From NCBI RefSeq assembly GCF_003425685.1, contig NZ_QJKM01000022.1, positions 23,861 through 87,860 of the forward strand: a DNA stretch of 64,000 nucleotides. Reading direction: 5' to 3'. The notes under the pieces were generated by a model. The model did not search any database, was not told where the DNA came from, and saw only the letters and a program-made list of their open reading frames with translations. Positions 53,218-60,715 of this stretch are shown here, piece by piece (within the stretch, counting starts at the first letter, position 1; each line of letters opens with the position of its first letter). The position numbers were made by a program, and so were the translations under genes. The DNA comes from Rhizobium terrae (GTDB lineage: Bacteria > Pseudomonadota > Alphaproteobacteria > Rhizobiales > Rhizobiaceae).

Positions 53218-54030
53218 ATGAAAGTCTCACTGGTTCAAATGAACTCGCAGAACGACAAGGCAGCCAACCTGAAGATGGCGGCGTCGCTCGTCGACGATAT
53301 CGTCGCCGCCGAGAAGCCGCAGCTCGTGGTCCTGCCCGAATATTTTGCCTTTCTCGACGACGACGCGGATGCGATGCATGCCAGCGGCGAGACTTTTCCC
53401 GGCGGAGAAACCTATACGCTTCTCTCCTCGCTCGCCGCGCGGCACCGCATAACTCTGCATGCCGGCTCGGTCGTCGAGAAATCGGGCGAGCATTTCCATA
53501 ACACGTCTCTGGTATTCGCGCCGGACGGCACGGAAATCGCCCGCTATAGAAAAATCCATCTGTTCGATGTCGTCACGCCCGAAGGCGTGAGCTACCGCGA
53601 ATCCGACTCCGTCACCCGCGGCCGGGAGATCGTCACCTACAAGGTCGGCGACATCACCGTGGGCTGCGCGATCTGCTACGACATCCGCTTTCCCGGATTG
53701 TTTCAGGCATTGCGCGACCGCGGCGCCGATATCATCGTCCTGCCCGCCGCCTTCACCCTTTCCACCGGCAAGGATCATTGGGAAGTGCTGGCCCGCGCCC
53801 GCGCGATCGAGACGCAGACCTATTTCCTCGCCGTCGGGCAGACCGGCACCCATGCCGCGGGCAGGAAGGCGTGTTTCGGCCATTCCATGGTCATCAATCC
53901 CTGGGGCCATGTGATTGCCCAGAGCCCCGATTTCGTGACGAGCATCACGGCCACGCTTGATCTCGATTACATCACGAGAGTGAGAACGAACCTGCCCGTG
54001 GCCAGCCATTCTGTGCTCCGTTTCGAGTGA
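53218..54030 (+). CDS. Carbon-nitrogen hydrolase (nitrilase superfamily; omega-amidase type)
   Basis: Amidase of 270 residues. The Glu-Lys-Cys triad is E41 in LPEYFAF, K112 in YRKIHLF and C153 in CAICYDIRFP, the pattern of Nit2/omega-amidase and Nit1-like enzymes. Omega-amidases hydrolyse 2-oxo-dicarboxylic acid monoamides, the products of amide transamination, so it fits downstream of an aminotransferase. The start at 53218 has AAAGGA upstream; a frame from 53134 lies in the aldolase gene. Last gene of the plus operon. Confidence 0.9.
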   Translation: MKVSLVQMNSQNDKAANLKMAASLVDDIVAAEKPQLVVLPEYFAFLDDDADAMHASGETFPGGETYTLLSSLAARHRITLHAGSVVEKSGEHFHNTSLVFAPDGTEIARYRKIHLFDVVTPEGVSYRESDSVTRGREIVTYKVGDITVGCAICYDIRFPGLFQALRDRGADIIVLPAAFTLSTGKDHWEVLARARAIETQTYFLAVGQTGTHAAGRKACFGHSMVINPWGHVIAQSPDFVTSITATLDLDYITRVRTNLPVASHSVLRFE

Positions 54031-54232
54031 AGGAACGCCTGGATCGTGAAGCTCTTGAGCGGATTCGAACCGACGACCACACGCCTGAGATTGGCTAAGC
54101 ATTTGCAACACAATTCATTCACACTCGCAGACGCTGCCGTAACTTGGTTTTGCTGGCTGATAGGAATGACGCCCATCGAAAGAATAATCGACCGAACAGC
54201 GGCATAGCCAAGGCCACCAAGTTGCTGAGAGA

Positions 54233-54931
54233 TCAGCGTGGAGACGGAGAGGAAGGTGCTGCGGATAACGCTGGCTTATGGTCGCACACCGCTTTCAAAA
54301 GCGAGATTGTCGTCGCTTGAGCAGTTTTCGAAATATCCGCATATCCTTTTCTATACTGAAGCTTCCCCATAACTGTGCTAGCGAGGCCTGCATCCATTCT
54401 CTCGGCGACTGCCAATGCAGCGGCGGCCCTGGTCTTGAATGGCAAGAGAGCTTCGAGAATGTATCCATCGCCGAGTGCCTTGGCGATGCAGGCGATATCG
54501 AACATGTCACGTGGCTGAAGAGAGGATCCTCGATAGTGAACCTTCTTCGCGATGATTTCGCCCGGGGTCTCAAGGTCAACTTCGGTTCCACGTACTGCGA
54601 TACGGGATGTGGGATCGTTGGTCAGGCTTGGAGCGCAAATGAAGTCGATTTCACCGATGCCCGCGAACACGATTTTCAAAGCATGCGTCCCGTCCGAAAC
54701 ATATCCATCGGAGTTCACCTGCAGGGTATAGCCCTGTGTTGTCGGGTTCAGATATGGGAGGACCTGCGGATCATCGATGAAAATGTCGATATCGAAGCTT
54801 TCACGATGGTTTATCTGGAGCATAAGGGCGGTGCCACCCCCGAAAGTCCAGCTATCGAGGAGTTTAAAAGAAGAGTTCGCCTGATTGATAATTGACACAG
54901 CCTGGTCGAAAAGGCTTTCCCATTGGCTCAT
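54233..54931 (-). CDS. AbiEii-like nucleotidyltransferase toxin
   Basis: Protein of 232 residues of the AbiEii/type IV toxin nucleotidyltransferase family. The active-site region is FGGGTALMLQI followed by RESFDIDIF with the two metal aspartates, then ETPGEIIAKKVHYRG and RDMFDIA. AbiEii relatives act in phage abortive infection by transferring nucleotides to tRNA ends. The usual partner AbiEi has an N-terminal winged helix and is about 200 residues; here the gene upstream encodes only 87. It lies 11 bp downstream of that gene. Base composition is lower in GC than the preceding catabolic region, consistent with recent arrival. Confidence 0.83.
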   Translation of the reverse strand: MSQWESLFDQAVSIINQANSSFKLLDSWTFGGGTALMLQINHRESFDIDIFIDDPQVLPYLNPTTQGYTLQVNSDGYVSDGTHALKIVFAGIGEIDFICAPSLTNDPTSRIAVRGTEVDLETPGEIIAKKVHYRGSSLQPRDMFDIACIAKALGDGYILEALLPFKTRAAAALAVAERMDAGLASTVMGKLQYRKGYADISKTAQATTISLLKAVCDHKPALSAAPSSPSPR

Positions 54932-54942
54932 CAGGACAGCCC

Positions 54943-55206
54943 TCAGGCGGCCAGGGCGAGGGGATATCCAGCCAGCTTCGAAAATTTCTGGGCAATCTCG
55001 GATGCGGTACCGTGGTCGATTTCCATCTCATCGAGAAACTGGTGCTGGAGCTCGGCTTTCACTTCGGAATAGAATGAGAATGCCGAAGCATCGAAATTCT
55101 CAACGCTCGCAAAATCCGAAATCTTCGAAGCGAGTTGCTCAGCCGAAAGGTTCGTCCCGTAAGGGGCGTTCACCGTAGACAGTACCTTAATCGTAACGCT
55201 AGACAT
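54943..55206 (-). CDS. Small protein, putative antitoxin partner of the AbiEii-like toxin
   Basis: Unrecognised protein of 87 residues directly upstream of and co-oriented with the toxin gene. It has an N-terminal beta-like stretch (SVTIKVLS), a charged middle and a helical C-terminus. No helix-turn-helix of the AbiEi type is visible. The ATG at 55206 follows GGTGG; an ATG four codons earlier lacks one. Its position suggests antitoxin or immunity function; this is inference. Confidence 0.6.
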   Translation of the reverse strand: MSSVTIKVLSTVNAPYGTNLSAEQLASKISDFASVENFDASAFSFYSEVKAELQHQFLDEMEIDHGTASEIAQKFSKLAGYPLALAA

Positions 55207-55233
55207 CGTTATCGCCACCAGTTGTCAATAAGT

Positions 55234-55246
55234 TATGTAATACATA
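55234..55246. promoter_or_regulatory. Palindrome before the toxin-antitoxin pair
   Basis: TATGTA-A-TACATA is a perfect inverted repeat, 28 bp upstream of the putative antitoxin start, in a locally AT-rich stretch. It could be the autoregulatory operator of the pair. Confidence 0.4.
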
Positions 55247-55394
55247 GCCGCCAAAAGCGCAAGAAACACAGCAGACGCTGGCATGCAACGGCAATTAATC
55301 CGGCTTATTCCAGTTCTTGTGACCGCAGCCGACGAAGCCGCGGCGCTTGTCTTACCGGCGCACCTCTACCACGCCGGGAAGAGCATTTTGCGGC

Positions 55395-56144
55395 TCAGAG
55401 GCCGGCGCGTGCGAGACCATGCTCGACGAGCCTGTCGATTACCTCGGGATAGGCGACGCCGCTTGCCGCCATCGCCTTCGCATACATGCTGATATCGGGG
55501 AATCCGGGAATGGTGTTCACCTCGTTGATCCAGAAACTCATGTCCTCAGTCAGGAAGAAATCGACGCGCGCCATGCCGTCGCAGGCGAGCGCCCTGAAGG
55601 CGAGGGCTGCGGTTTCGCGGATCTTGGCTTCGACTGCGGCCGGAAGCTCAGCCGGCATCTTTAGCGCCGCCCCATCCTCGTCGATATATTTCGCATCGTA
55701 GCTGTAGAAGCCATGGCTTTCGGCCGGGACGATCTCACCCGGGCGGGAGACGAACAGGCCGCCCTTGGTGTCCTCAAGCACGCTGCACTCAATCTCGCGG
55801 CCGCAGATGAATTCCTCGGCAAGCAGCTTGCGGTCATGCTTGAAGCCCTCCGCAAGCGCCGGCGCAAATTCCTGGCTGCCTGAAACCTTGCGCACGCCGA
55901 CAGAAGACCCCTGACGCGCCGGCTTGACGAAAAGCGGCAATCCCAACTCGCTTTCAAGCTCGTCGAAGGACGGCGTCCGATCAGCCTGCACGGTCACTGC
56001 CCGCGCCACCGGCAGCCCCGCCGCCCGCAGCAGCTGTTTGGCCATATCCTTGTCGAGCGCGGTCACCGAACCCAGGATGCCGCAGCCAACCAGTGGCACG
56101 CGGGCCACTTCCGTCAGCCCCTGGACCGAGCCGTCCTCAGCTTG
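55395..56144 (-). pseudogene. ddl: D-alanine--D-alanine ligase, 5'-truncated
   Basis: The reading frame encodes about 250 residues of the ligase C-terminal two thirds: EDGSVQGLTEVARVPLVGCGILGS, DKDMAKQLLRAAGLPVA, FVKPARQGSSVGV (ATP-grasp loop) and MARVDFFL...INEVNTIPGF (metal-binding end). Complete ligases have 310-370 residues. Homology starts exactly next to the stop codon of the upstream quinone oxidoreductase gene, so about 90 N-terminal codons and the start codon are gone; only a GTG at 56108 could serve as a start. I regard it as a broken copy. A second chromosomal ddl must supply cell-wall synthesis. Confidence 0.8.
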
Positions 56145-57116
56145 TCACGGCAGCAGGAGAAGCTTTCCAGTTGTCCGCCGGGATTCCAAATCGGCGTGAG
56201 CCAACGCTGCGTCCGACAATGGGTAGCGCCGACCCACGCCAATCCTAAGCTTGCCACTGCGCACCCATTCGAACAGTATCGAAGTCTGCTTCAACAGCGC
56301 ATCACGATCCGGTATGTGATCGGCAAAGGTCGGGAACCCGATCTTTATGCTGCGCGGCAACGTGGCGACGTTGATCGGGGCGGGCGCACCCAGAACCGGA
56401 CCGTAGTAAGCAAGGACGCCGTGCCTGCCGAGCGAAGCCATCGAATCTTTGAACGTGGAGGCGCCGGAACCATCGAAGACTACATCGACGCCTTTTCCTT
56501 CTGTCAGGTCGAGGACCTGCTGGGAGAAGGAACCCTCAGCATCAACAATCACATGATCAGCTCCGGCCGCTCGGGCGGCACCAATTTTTTCCTCGCTGGA
56601 GACGCGACCAATGACGGTGCCGCCTCTTAGCTTCACAATTTGGCTGACCAGGGATCCCACGCCGCCCGCAACTGCGTGCACGAGCGCCACGTCGCCGGGT
56701 TTCGTTTCGTAGAAGCTGGTCGCGAAATGGCTGGCGGTTATTCCTTGCATCATCAGCGCAGCAGCAGTCTCGTCGCCAATGTCGTCGGGCAGAGGGACGA
56801 GTGACGCCACAGGTAACGCGACCTGCCCAGCATAGCTGCCCGGGCCGTAGACCCACGCGACCCTCTGTCCGGGGCTCAAGTCAGTGACGTCGGCTCCCAC
56901 CGCCACGACAGCTCCAGCCCCTTCGACACCGGGTACGAGAGGAAGAGGTCTGTCTTTCCACAGCATTCCGTTCCGAACGCCTATATCCATGAAATTGACC
57001 CCGGTAGCACTGACATCGATAAGTGCTTCGTTCGCGCGCAGGACCGGCATATCGATATCTTCCATTACGAGTCTGTCGACTCCCCCATGCTCTCTCAGCA
57101 CAATTGCCTTCGCCAT
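56145..57116 (-). CDS. Zinc-independent quinone oxidoreductase (MDR family)
   Basis: NADPH-dependent quinone or enone reductase of 323 residues. The Rossmann part carries AVAGGVGSLVSQIVKLRGG, and the N-terminal GroES-like fold reads VNFMDIGVRNG and PLVPGVEGAGAVVAVG. Typical zinc ligands are absent, as in the quinone oxidoreductase branch. It follows the TetR gene by 71 bp on the same strand, with an AAGGAG site; a candidate TetR operator lies just upstream. Confidence 0.9.
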   Translation of the reverse strand: MAKAIVLREHGGVDRLVMEDIDMPVLRANEALIDVSATGVNFMDIGVRNGMLWKDRPLPLVPGVEGAGAVVAVGADVTDLSPGQRVAWVYGPGSYAGQVALPVASLVPLPDDIGDETAAALMMQGITASHFATSFYETKPGDVALVHAVAGGVGSLVSQIVKLRGGTVIGRVSSEEKIGAARAAGADHVIVDAEGSFSQQVLDLTEGKGVDVVFDGSGASTFKDSMASLGRHGVLAYYGPVLGAPAPINVATLPRSIKIGFPTFADHIPDRDALLKQTSILFEWVRSGKLRIGVGRRYPLSDAALAHADLESRRTTGKLLLLP

Positions 57117-57132
57117 GGTTTTCTCCTTTTTG

Positions 57133-57151
57133 TTCGCGGAGTTTCCGCGAA
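57133..57151 (-). terminator. Hairpin directly before the oxidoreductase ribosome-binding site
   Basis: TTCGCGGA-GTT-TCCGCGAA forms a perfect 8-bp stem between the TetR and oxidoreductase genes, ending a few bases before AAGGAG. It could attenuate readthrough or shape translation of the oxidoreductase mRNA. Confidence 0.45.
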
Positions 57152-57156
57152 ATTAT

Positions 57157-57175
57157 TGAACGATCATTCCAGAAT
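57157..57175. promoter_or_regulatory. Candidate TetR operator before the oxidoreductase gene
   Basis: TGAACGATCATTCCAGAAT shares TGAACG and TTCCAGAAT with the site before the TetR gene (57782-57796, opposite strand), differing by a 4-bp insert. Two such matches flanking one regulator gene suggest TetR controls both promoters. Confidence 0.5.
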
Positions 57176-57187
57176 AGAGCAAAAAAT

Positions 57188-57766
57188 CTATCGCAGACTT
57201 CTCAAGGCCATCGCGGCGATCGACTGGAGGGTTTGGCGCCCGGCGCCCGCTCGTGCCGCAAGCTTGATGGCAACCAAATTTGCCACGAGAAAACCGGCTG
57301 CATCTTGAGGATCGATATCGCCAGCGATTTCCCCTTTAGCCTGAGCCTCGACCAGCCGTTCCTTGAGCGCATACGTTAGCAGCCGGTTCGATGCCTCAGC
57401 GATTTCCGTCACCTCTGGCTTCTCGCGCCCAAACTCGCAGATGGCGCCTACGCCCAGACACGCTGGACGAATGGACGAACACGCATCTTCGATGAGAACG
57501 GAGAAGTGAGCAGCGATTCCATCGAGAGCCTTTGGCGCGGCGCGGAGCGCCAGTATTTGCGTTGCAACGCTTCTGTTAACGTACCGCCGCAACGCCAAGA
57601 GATACAGCTGCCACTTGTCGCCAAAGGTGTCGTAGAGGCTCTGGCGACCAACCCCCATCGCCGCAGTCAGCGCCGCTGCCGAAGTCCCCTCAAACCCATG
57701 CTGCGAGAAGATCGAGATAGCTGCGTCGAGGGCGGTGTCGGGATCGAATATTTTTGGTCTAGCCAT
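57188..57766 (-). CDS. TetR-family transcriptional regulator
   Basis: Repressor of 192 residues. The helix-turn-helix is at about 25-45 (TSAAALTAAMGVGRQSLYDTFGDK pattern); the C-terminal TetR_C-like domain contains CLGVGAICEFG, typical of regulators next to oxidoreductases that respond to electrophiles. Its own start region contains a candidate operator (57782-57796). Confidence 0.9.
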   Translation of the reverse strand: MARPKIFDPDTALDAAISIFSQHGFEGTSAAALTAAMGVGRQSLYDTFGDKWQLYLLALRRYVNRSVATQILALRAAPKALDGIAAHFSVLIEDACSSIRPACLGVGAICEFGREKPEVTEIAEASNRLLTYALKERLVEAQAKGEIAGDIDPQDAAGFLVANLVAIKLAARAGAGRQTLQSIAAMALRSLR

Positions 57767-58068
57767 CTTCCAATGGTATCGATTCTGGAACGTTCAGTCA
57801 AATAAAATCTCGGGATTGCTCTCATCGAGCGCGCCGTGATGAGCGCTTGATCAACGCCCTCATCTGGCGCGGCAATGTCGAGCGCTACTCGCTGCCGGCA
57901 AAACCTCCGGCACGGCAGGGACAGCATTAGCCAGACGGCGCCGTCGTTTCTGAAGCCACACTGTTGAAGCTCTTGAAGGGATCAGAACTGGCGCCCCCCT
58001 TTTTTGACCACGCGATAACAACGATTTTATTGGTCTTGCGCTCAGGTAATCTCGCCTCCGTCCAAACA
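57767..58068. other. 302-bp gap, possible gene remnant
   Basis: Between the TetR promoter and the ParE-like stop. One plus-strand stretch from about 57836 to 57928 translates smoothly to a short peptide ending in a TAG, which may be the tail of a decayed gene. I recognise no family. Confidence 0.4.
57782..57796. promoter_or_regulatory. Candidate TetR operator before its own gene
   Basis: ATTCTGGAACGTTCA contains the palindrome GAACGTTC and lies 16 bp before the TetR start. The minus-strand reading matches the element at 57157-57175. Confidence 0.5.
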
Positions 58069-58380
58069 TCATTCGTTCAGACGATCAACCAAACGCTTCA
58101 TGAGATCCATTCGTTCATGAAGAATTGCCACTATGAGGGCGGGCGCATCCTCTCGAGGCAGACAAAAGACGTAGTGGTGTTGGCATCGCGCCATTCGTAA
58201 CGCCGGATAAAGCGCGCTCATATCCTTGAAAGGACCTTTGCCCTCGGCAAGGTTTGCGATACCTCGCTCCAAACCCGAGACGTAGCGGCGTACCTGGGCA
58301 GCACCCCATTGCGCACGTGTGTAGCGGATTACCGAACGTAGATCCGATTCCGCCTCCGCGGTAAGAATGTAGGCCGTCAA
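58069..58380 (-). CDS. RelE/ParE-family toxin
   Basis: Toxin of 103 residues. The ParE/RelE fold is recognisable from YILTAEAESDLRSVIRYTRAQWG, RRYVSGLERGI and the end motif IVAILHERMDLMKRL. ParE members poison gyrase; RelE members cut mRNA on ribosomes; this sequence looks nearer to ParE. It overlaps the antitoxin gene by 4 bp. Confidence 0.88.
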   Translation of the reverse strand: MTAYILTAEAESDLRSVIRYTRAQWGAAQVRRYVSGLERGIANLAEGKGPFKDMSALYPALRMARCQHHYVFCLPREDAPALIVAILHERMDLMKRLVDRLNE

Positions 58381-58628
58381 GCACGACCCTCGGCAAGCTC
58401 CTCGTCGAGGATCTCACCTACGGTTTTGGTCGACAGTCTTCCGGCGAGCCCCTCATTGACGCGCGTGTTCATCAACGTCTTCAAGTCCTCCCAGGCTCGT
58501 TCTCCATCTGTGTCACCGGGAAAGAGGCGCTCAAGTGCATACTGCTTGATTGTCTTACCCTGCAAAGCGGCCAGCGCCTTTAGGCTTTGATGTTGTTGGT
58601 CCGTTATGTCGATCGTCAATCGGCTCAT
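58377..58628 (-). CDS. ParD-like antitoxin
   Basis: Antitoxin of 83 residues. The N-terminal MSRLTIDITDQQHQSLK stretch is of ribbon-helix-helix type, followed by a helix and an acidic C-terminal tail. The ATG at 58628 is chosen since a start at 58658 would run through the operator. The 8-bp inverted repeat upstream is its likely binding site. Confidence 0.85.
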   Translation of the reverse strand: MSRLTIDITDQQHQSLKALAALQGKTIKQYALERLFPGDTDGERAWEDLKTLMNTRVNEGLAGRLSTKTVGEILDEELAEGRA

Positions 58629-58652
58629 CTTACCTGCTCCTGAACTGCGAAA

Positions 58653-58676
58653 ACCCACATTAACACATATGTGGGT
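58653..58676. promoter_or_regulatory. Candidate ParD operator
   Basis: ACCCACAT and ATGTGGGT form a perfect 8-bp inverted repeat with an 8-bp spacer 25 bp upstream of the antitoxin start. This layout is usual for autoregulated ribbon-helix-helix antitoxins. Confidence 0.6.
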
Positions 58677-59058
58677 ACGTGGCCACCGCCGATACCTCTG
58701 ATCCGATGTCGCTTGGAAGGATCTGCTATTCGAAGAAGACGCCGATCCGCCCTAACTACCTCTGCTCAAGTACAACGCCAGACCGGTCGCTAGACGTGTG
58801 CGTGCAGTTGATGGAACTTGAACCGACGAGTCTGTTCTTACACCCATCCTGCGCAACGTAGTCCTTTCGTGAATCAGGCATGTAGACTGCCGGGATTGGA
58901 TGATCTTGGGGCTGGCGGCCTGCTTTCAGCTTATTATCTCAACTGGAAATGTAAGAACATCCTATGCGGTAATCGGAAGCGGTCTGGAACCGACATTCCA
59001 CGCCTGCTCGCCTCGGACCATTGATCACGCTGTCCACCAGGCGTTGCTTACGCCTATC
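58677..59058. other. 382-bp gap without recognisable gene
   Basis: Between the ParD operator and the VOC gene. Several short plus-strand frames exist but have no ribosome-binding sites or recognisable sequence. I see no inverted repeats of note. Confidence 0.5.
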
Positions 59059-59418
59059 TCATTTCGTCGGGTGAGACCGTGCCGTCAGCTTGTTTCCGTC
59101 AGGGTCGCGAAGATATGCAACGAATGCCCCGTTCGGGCGCTGCGCAGGCGGGCTCTCAATAGCCGTGCCACCATGCGCGGCACCGGCGGCATGCCACGCT
59201 AGAACATGGTCACGGCTTGCAGCAGCTATACCGATCGTCCCACCGTTGGCCGCAGTCGCCGGCCTACCATCGATCGGTTTCGTGATCATCAGTCGACCGC
59301 CCTCATGTGAATAGATCAGCCGGCCTCTCGGATCCATCTCGCCAGGCTTGCCTCCTAATGCAACGAAAGTGGTGTCGTAGAAGCGTCTGGAGCGCTCCAG
59401 GTCGTTGCTTCCAATCAT
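59059..59418 (-). CDS. VOC-family (glyoxalase-like) protein
   Basis: Protein of 119 residues with one beta-alpha-beta-beta-beta module pair of the vicinal-oxygen-chelate fold. It reads MIGSNDLERSRRFYD at the start and FVAYLRDPDGNKLTA at the end. Relatives normally begin with a few residues and then THVMIG; here FTHV is encoded before the ATG but no start codon precedes it in frame, so the original N-terminus may have been lost. It lies 58 bp after the AraC gene on the same strand. Function unknown. Confidence 0.78.
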   Translation of the reverse strand: MIGSNDLERSRRFYDTTFVALGGKPGEMDPRGRLIYSHEGGRLMITKPIDGRPATAANGGTIGIAAASRDHVLAWHAAGAAHGGTAIESPPAQRPNGAFVAYLRDPDGNKLTARSHPTK

Positions 59419-59476
59419 GACGTGGGTGAATGCTTCTTCTCCAGCTGCGTGCTTCCGTAACTGTATTTCGTGATGT

Positions 59477-60283
59477 TTAACGCTCGAAGTTCCTCAAATA
59501 TTGGGCCGGCGACGCGCCGAGCGCTTTCTTGAACATAGTAATGAACGCAGACACCGATTCATACCCGAGGTCGCCCGAAACCTGCTGCACCGTCGCCCCG
59601 GCTGCAAGGCTTCGGATTGCGATGATCAATTGCAGCTGCTGTCGCCAGCGGCCGAAGGTCAAGCCAGTCTCCCGCTGAACAAGACGAGCAAGGGAATTCT
59701 CGCTCATTGCCACTCGCTTTGCCCATTGCGCTATGGTGCTGCGGTCGGAGGGATCCTCCACCAGCGCGGATGCAATACGACTCAATCTCGGCTCATCTGT
59801 CAGTGGTAAATGCAGATGTTCCACCGGCATCTGTGATAAAGCCGATAGAAGCAGCGTCGTCATCGTCTCCGCATAAGCCCCCGCGACTGCGGATTGGTCA
59901 GCCATCTCGATGATGAGCTCTCTGACAAGCGGAGAAAGCGAAAGCGTGCAGCACCGGTCCGGCAGATCGGCGGCGCCCGGCTCGATGAACAGAAAGAACA
60001 GACGCGCATTGGCGGTCGCCACGTTGCTGTGCAGCATCCCTCCCGGAACCCAGACGCCGCACTGCGGCGGGACCATCCACATCCCGCTCGGAACACGACA
60101 TGTCACTCCGCCCCGCGACGCCATGACGAGCTGCCCCTTTCGATGGCGATGCTCGGGTGCTTCGCGTTCGTTCTGCGACACATCGATCCTCACGGCGTGC
60201 GCTCGCGCGGAAGACTCTTCGAGGTCCTGGTCGACGAGGGCTCCAGAAAGGGATAACCGTGGCTGGCGGGATTTAGTCATCAT
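59477..60283 (-). CDS. AraC-family transcriptional regulator
   Basis: Regulator of 268 residues. An N-terminal cupin-like ligand domain (HRHRKGQLVMASRGG, VPPQCGVWVPGG) precedes the C-terminal double helix-turn-helix with MSENSLARLVQRETGLTFGRWR and GYESVSAFITMFKKALGASP. Divergent from the efflux operon by 432 bp, so control of that operon is plausible. Confidence 0.88.
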   Translation of the reverse strand: MMTKSRQPRLSLSGALVDQDLEESSARAHAVRIDVSQNEREAPEHRHRKGQLVMASRGGVTCRVPSGMWMVPPQCGVWVPGGMLHSNVATANARLFFLFIEPGAADLPDRCCTLSLSPLVRELIIEMADQSAVAGAYAETMTTLLLSALSQMPVEHLHLPLTDEPRLSRIASALVEDPSDRSTIAQWAKRVAMSENSLARLVQRETGLTFGRWRQQLQLIIAIRSLAAGATVQQVSGDLGYESVSAFITMFKKALGASPAQYLRNFER

Positions 60284-60715
60284 TTGAGGGGATATCTAAA
60301 TTTCTCTCTGCGATTTGGCGATAGAGTCATCCGAAGAGTTCGGAGAAACGACGATGGCAGTTCAAGAGCATCACCCCCAATGGTTGTCTGACGTCTTCCA
60401 GACTGAATTTCGACGGCCTCAGAAGCGCTATCGCAGGCTTTGCATCTTGCCTCCACAATGTGCGCGCGTCGGGTCCAGTCGCATAGCCAGTGCGCGCAAG
60501 ACTACGAAAGCCTTCCTTGTGAAGGTCTGCGGGTTCTTTGGCCACAAGCCGCCAGCCGCTTCGGCTGTTTCGTGCGCCGACCCGGTCGAAGCTTATATGC
60601 ACGCCTGCATTGCGGCTACTTTCTTTTGCTACGTCTCGCCCACAATCTATGGACTTACTGCCGCCAACGATGAACGAGGCGTCACGCAGGTCGACACTCA
60701 CCCGGGAGATACTGT
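60284..60715. other. 432-bp divergent gap
   Basis: Between AraC and the efflux operon. Open frames exist on both strands for up to about 130 codons, but none has a ribosome-binding site with a recognisable protein, and opposite-strand frames are equally long. Promoters for both flanking genes are expected here. Confidence 0.45.

Noticed and set aside
48874..54030. Complete ectoine/hydroxyectoine degradation locus
   Set aside because: Only the regulator, dehydrogenase and transaminase parts resemble it; ectoine hydrolase and deacetylase genes are absent.
54048..54100. tRNA-like stretch with GGATTCGAACC, as in the reverse complement of a T-arm
   Set aside because: The five-base T-stem does not pair (AGCGG against CCGAC), and no anticodon arm or acceptor stem follows. 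At most a degenerate integration scar.
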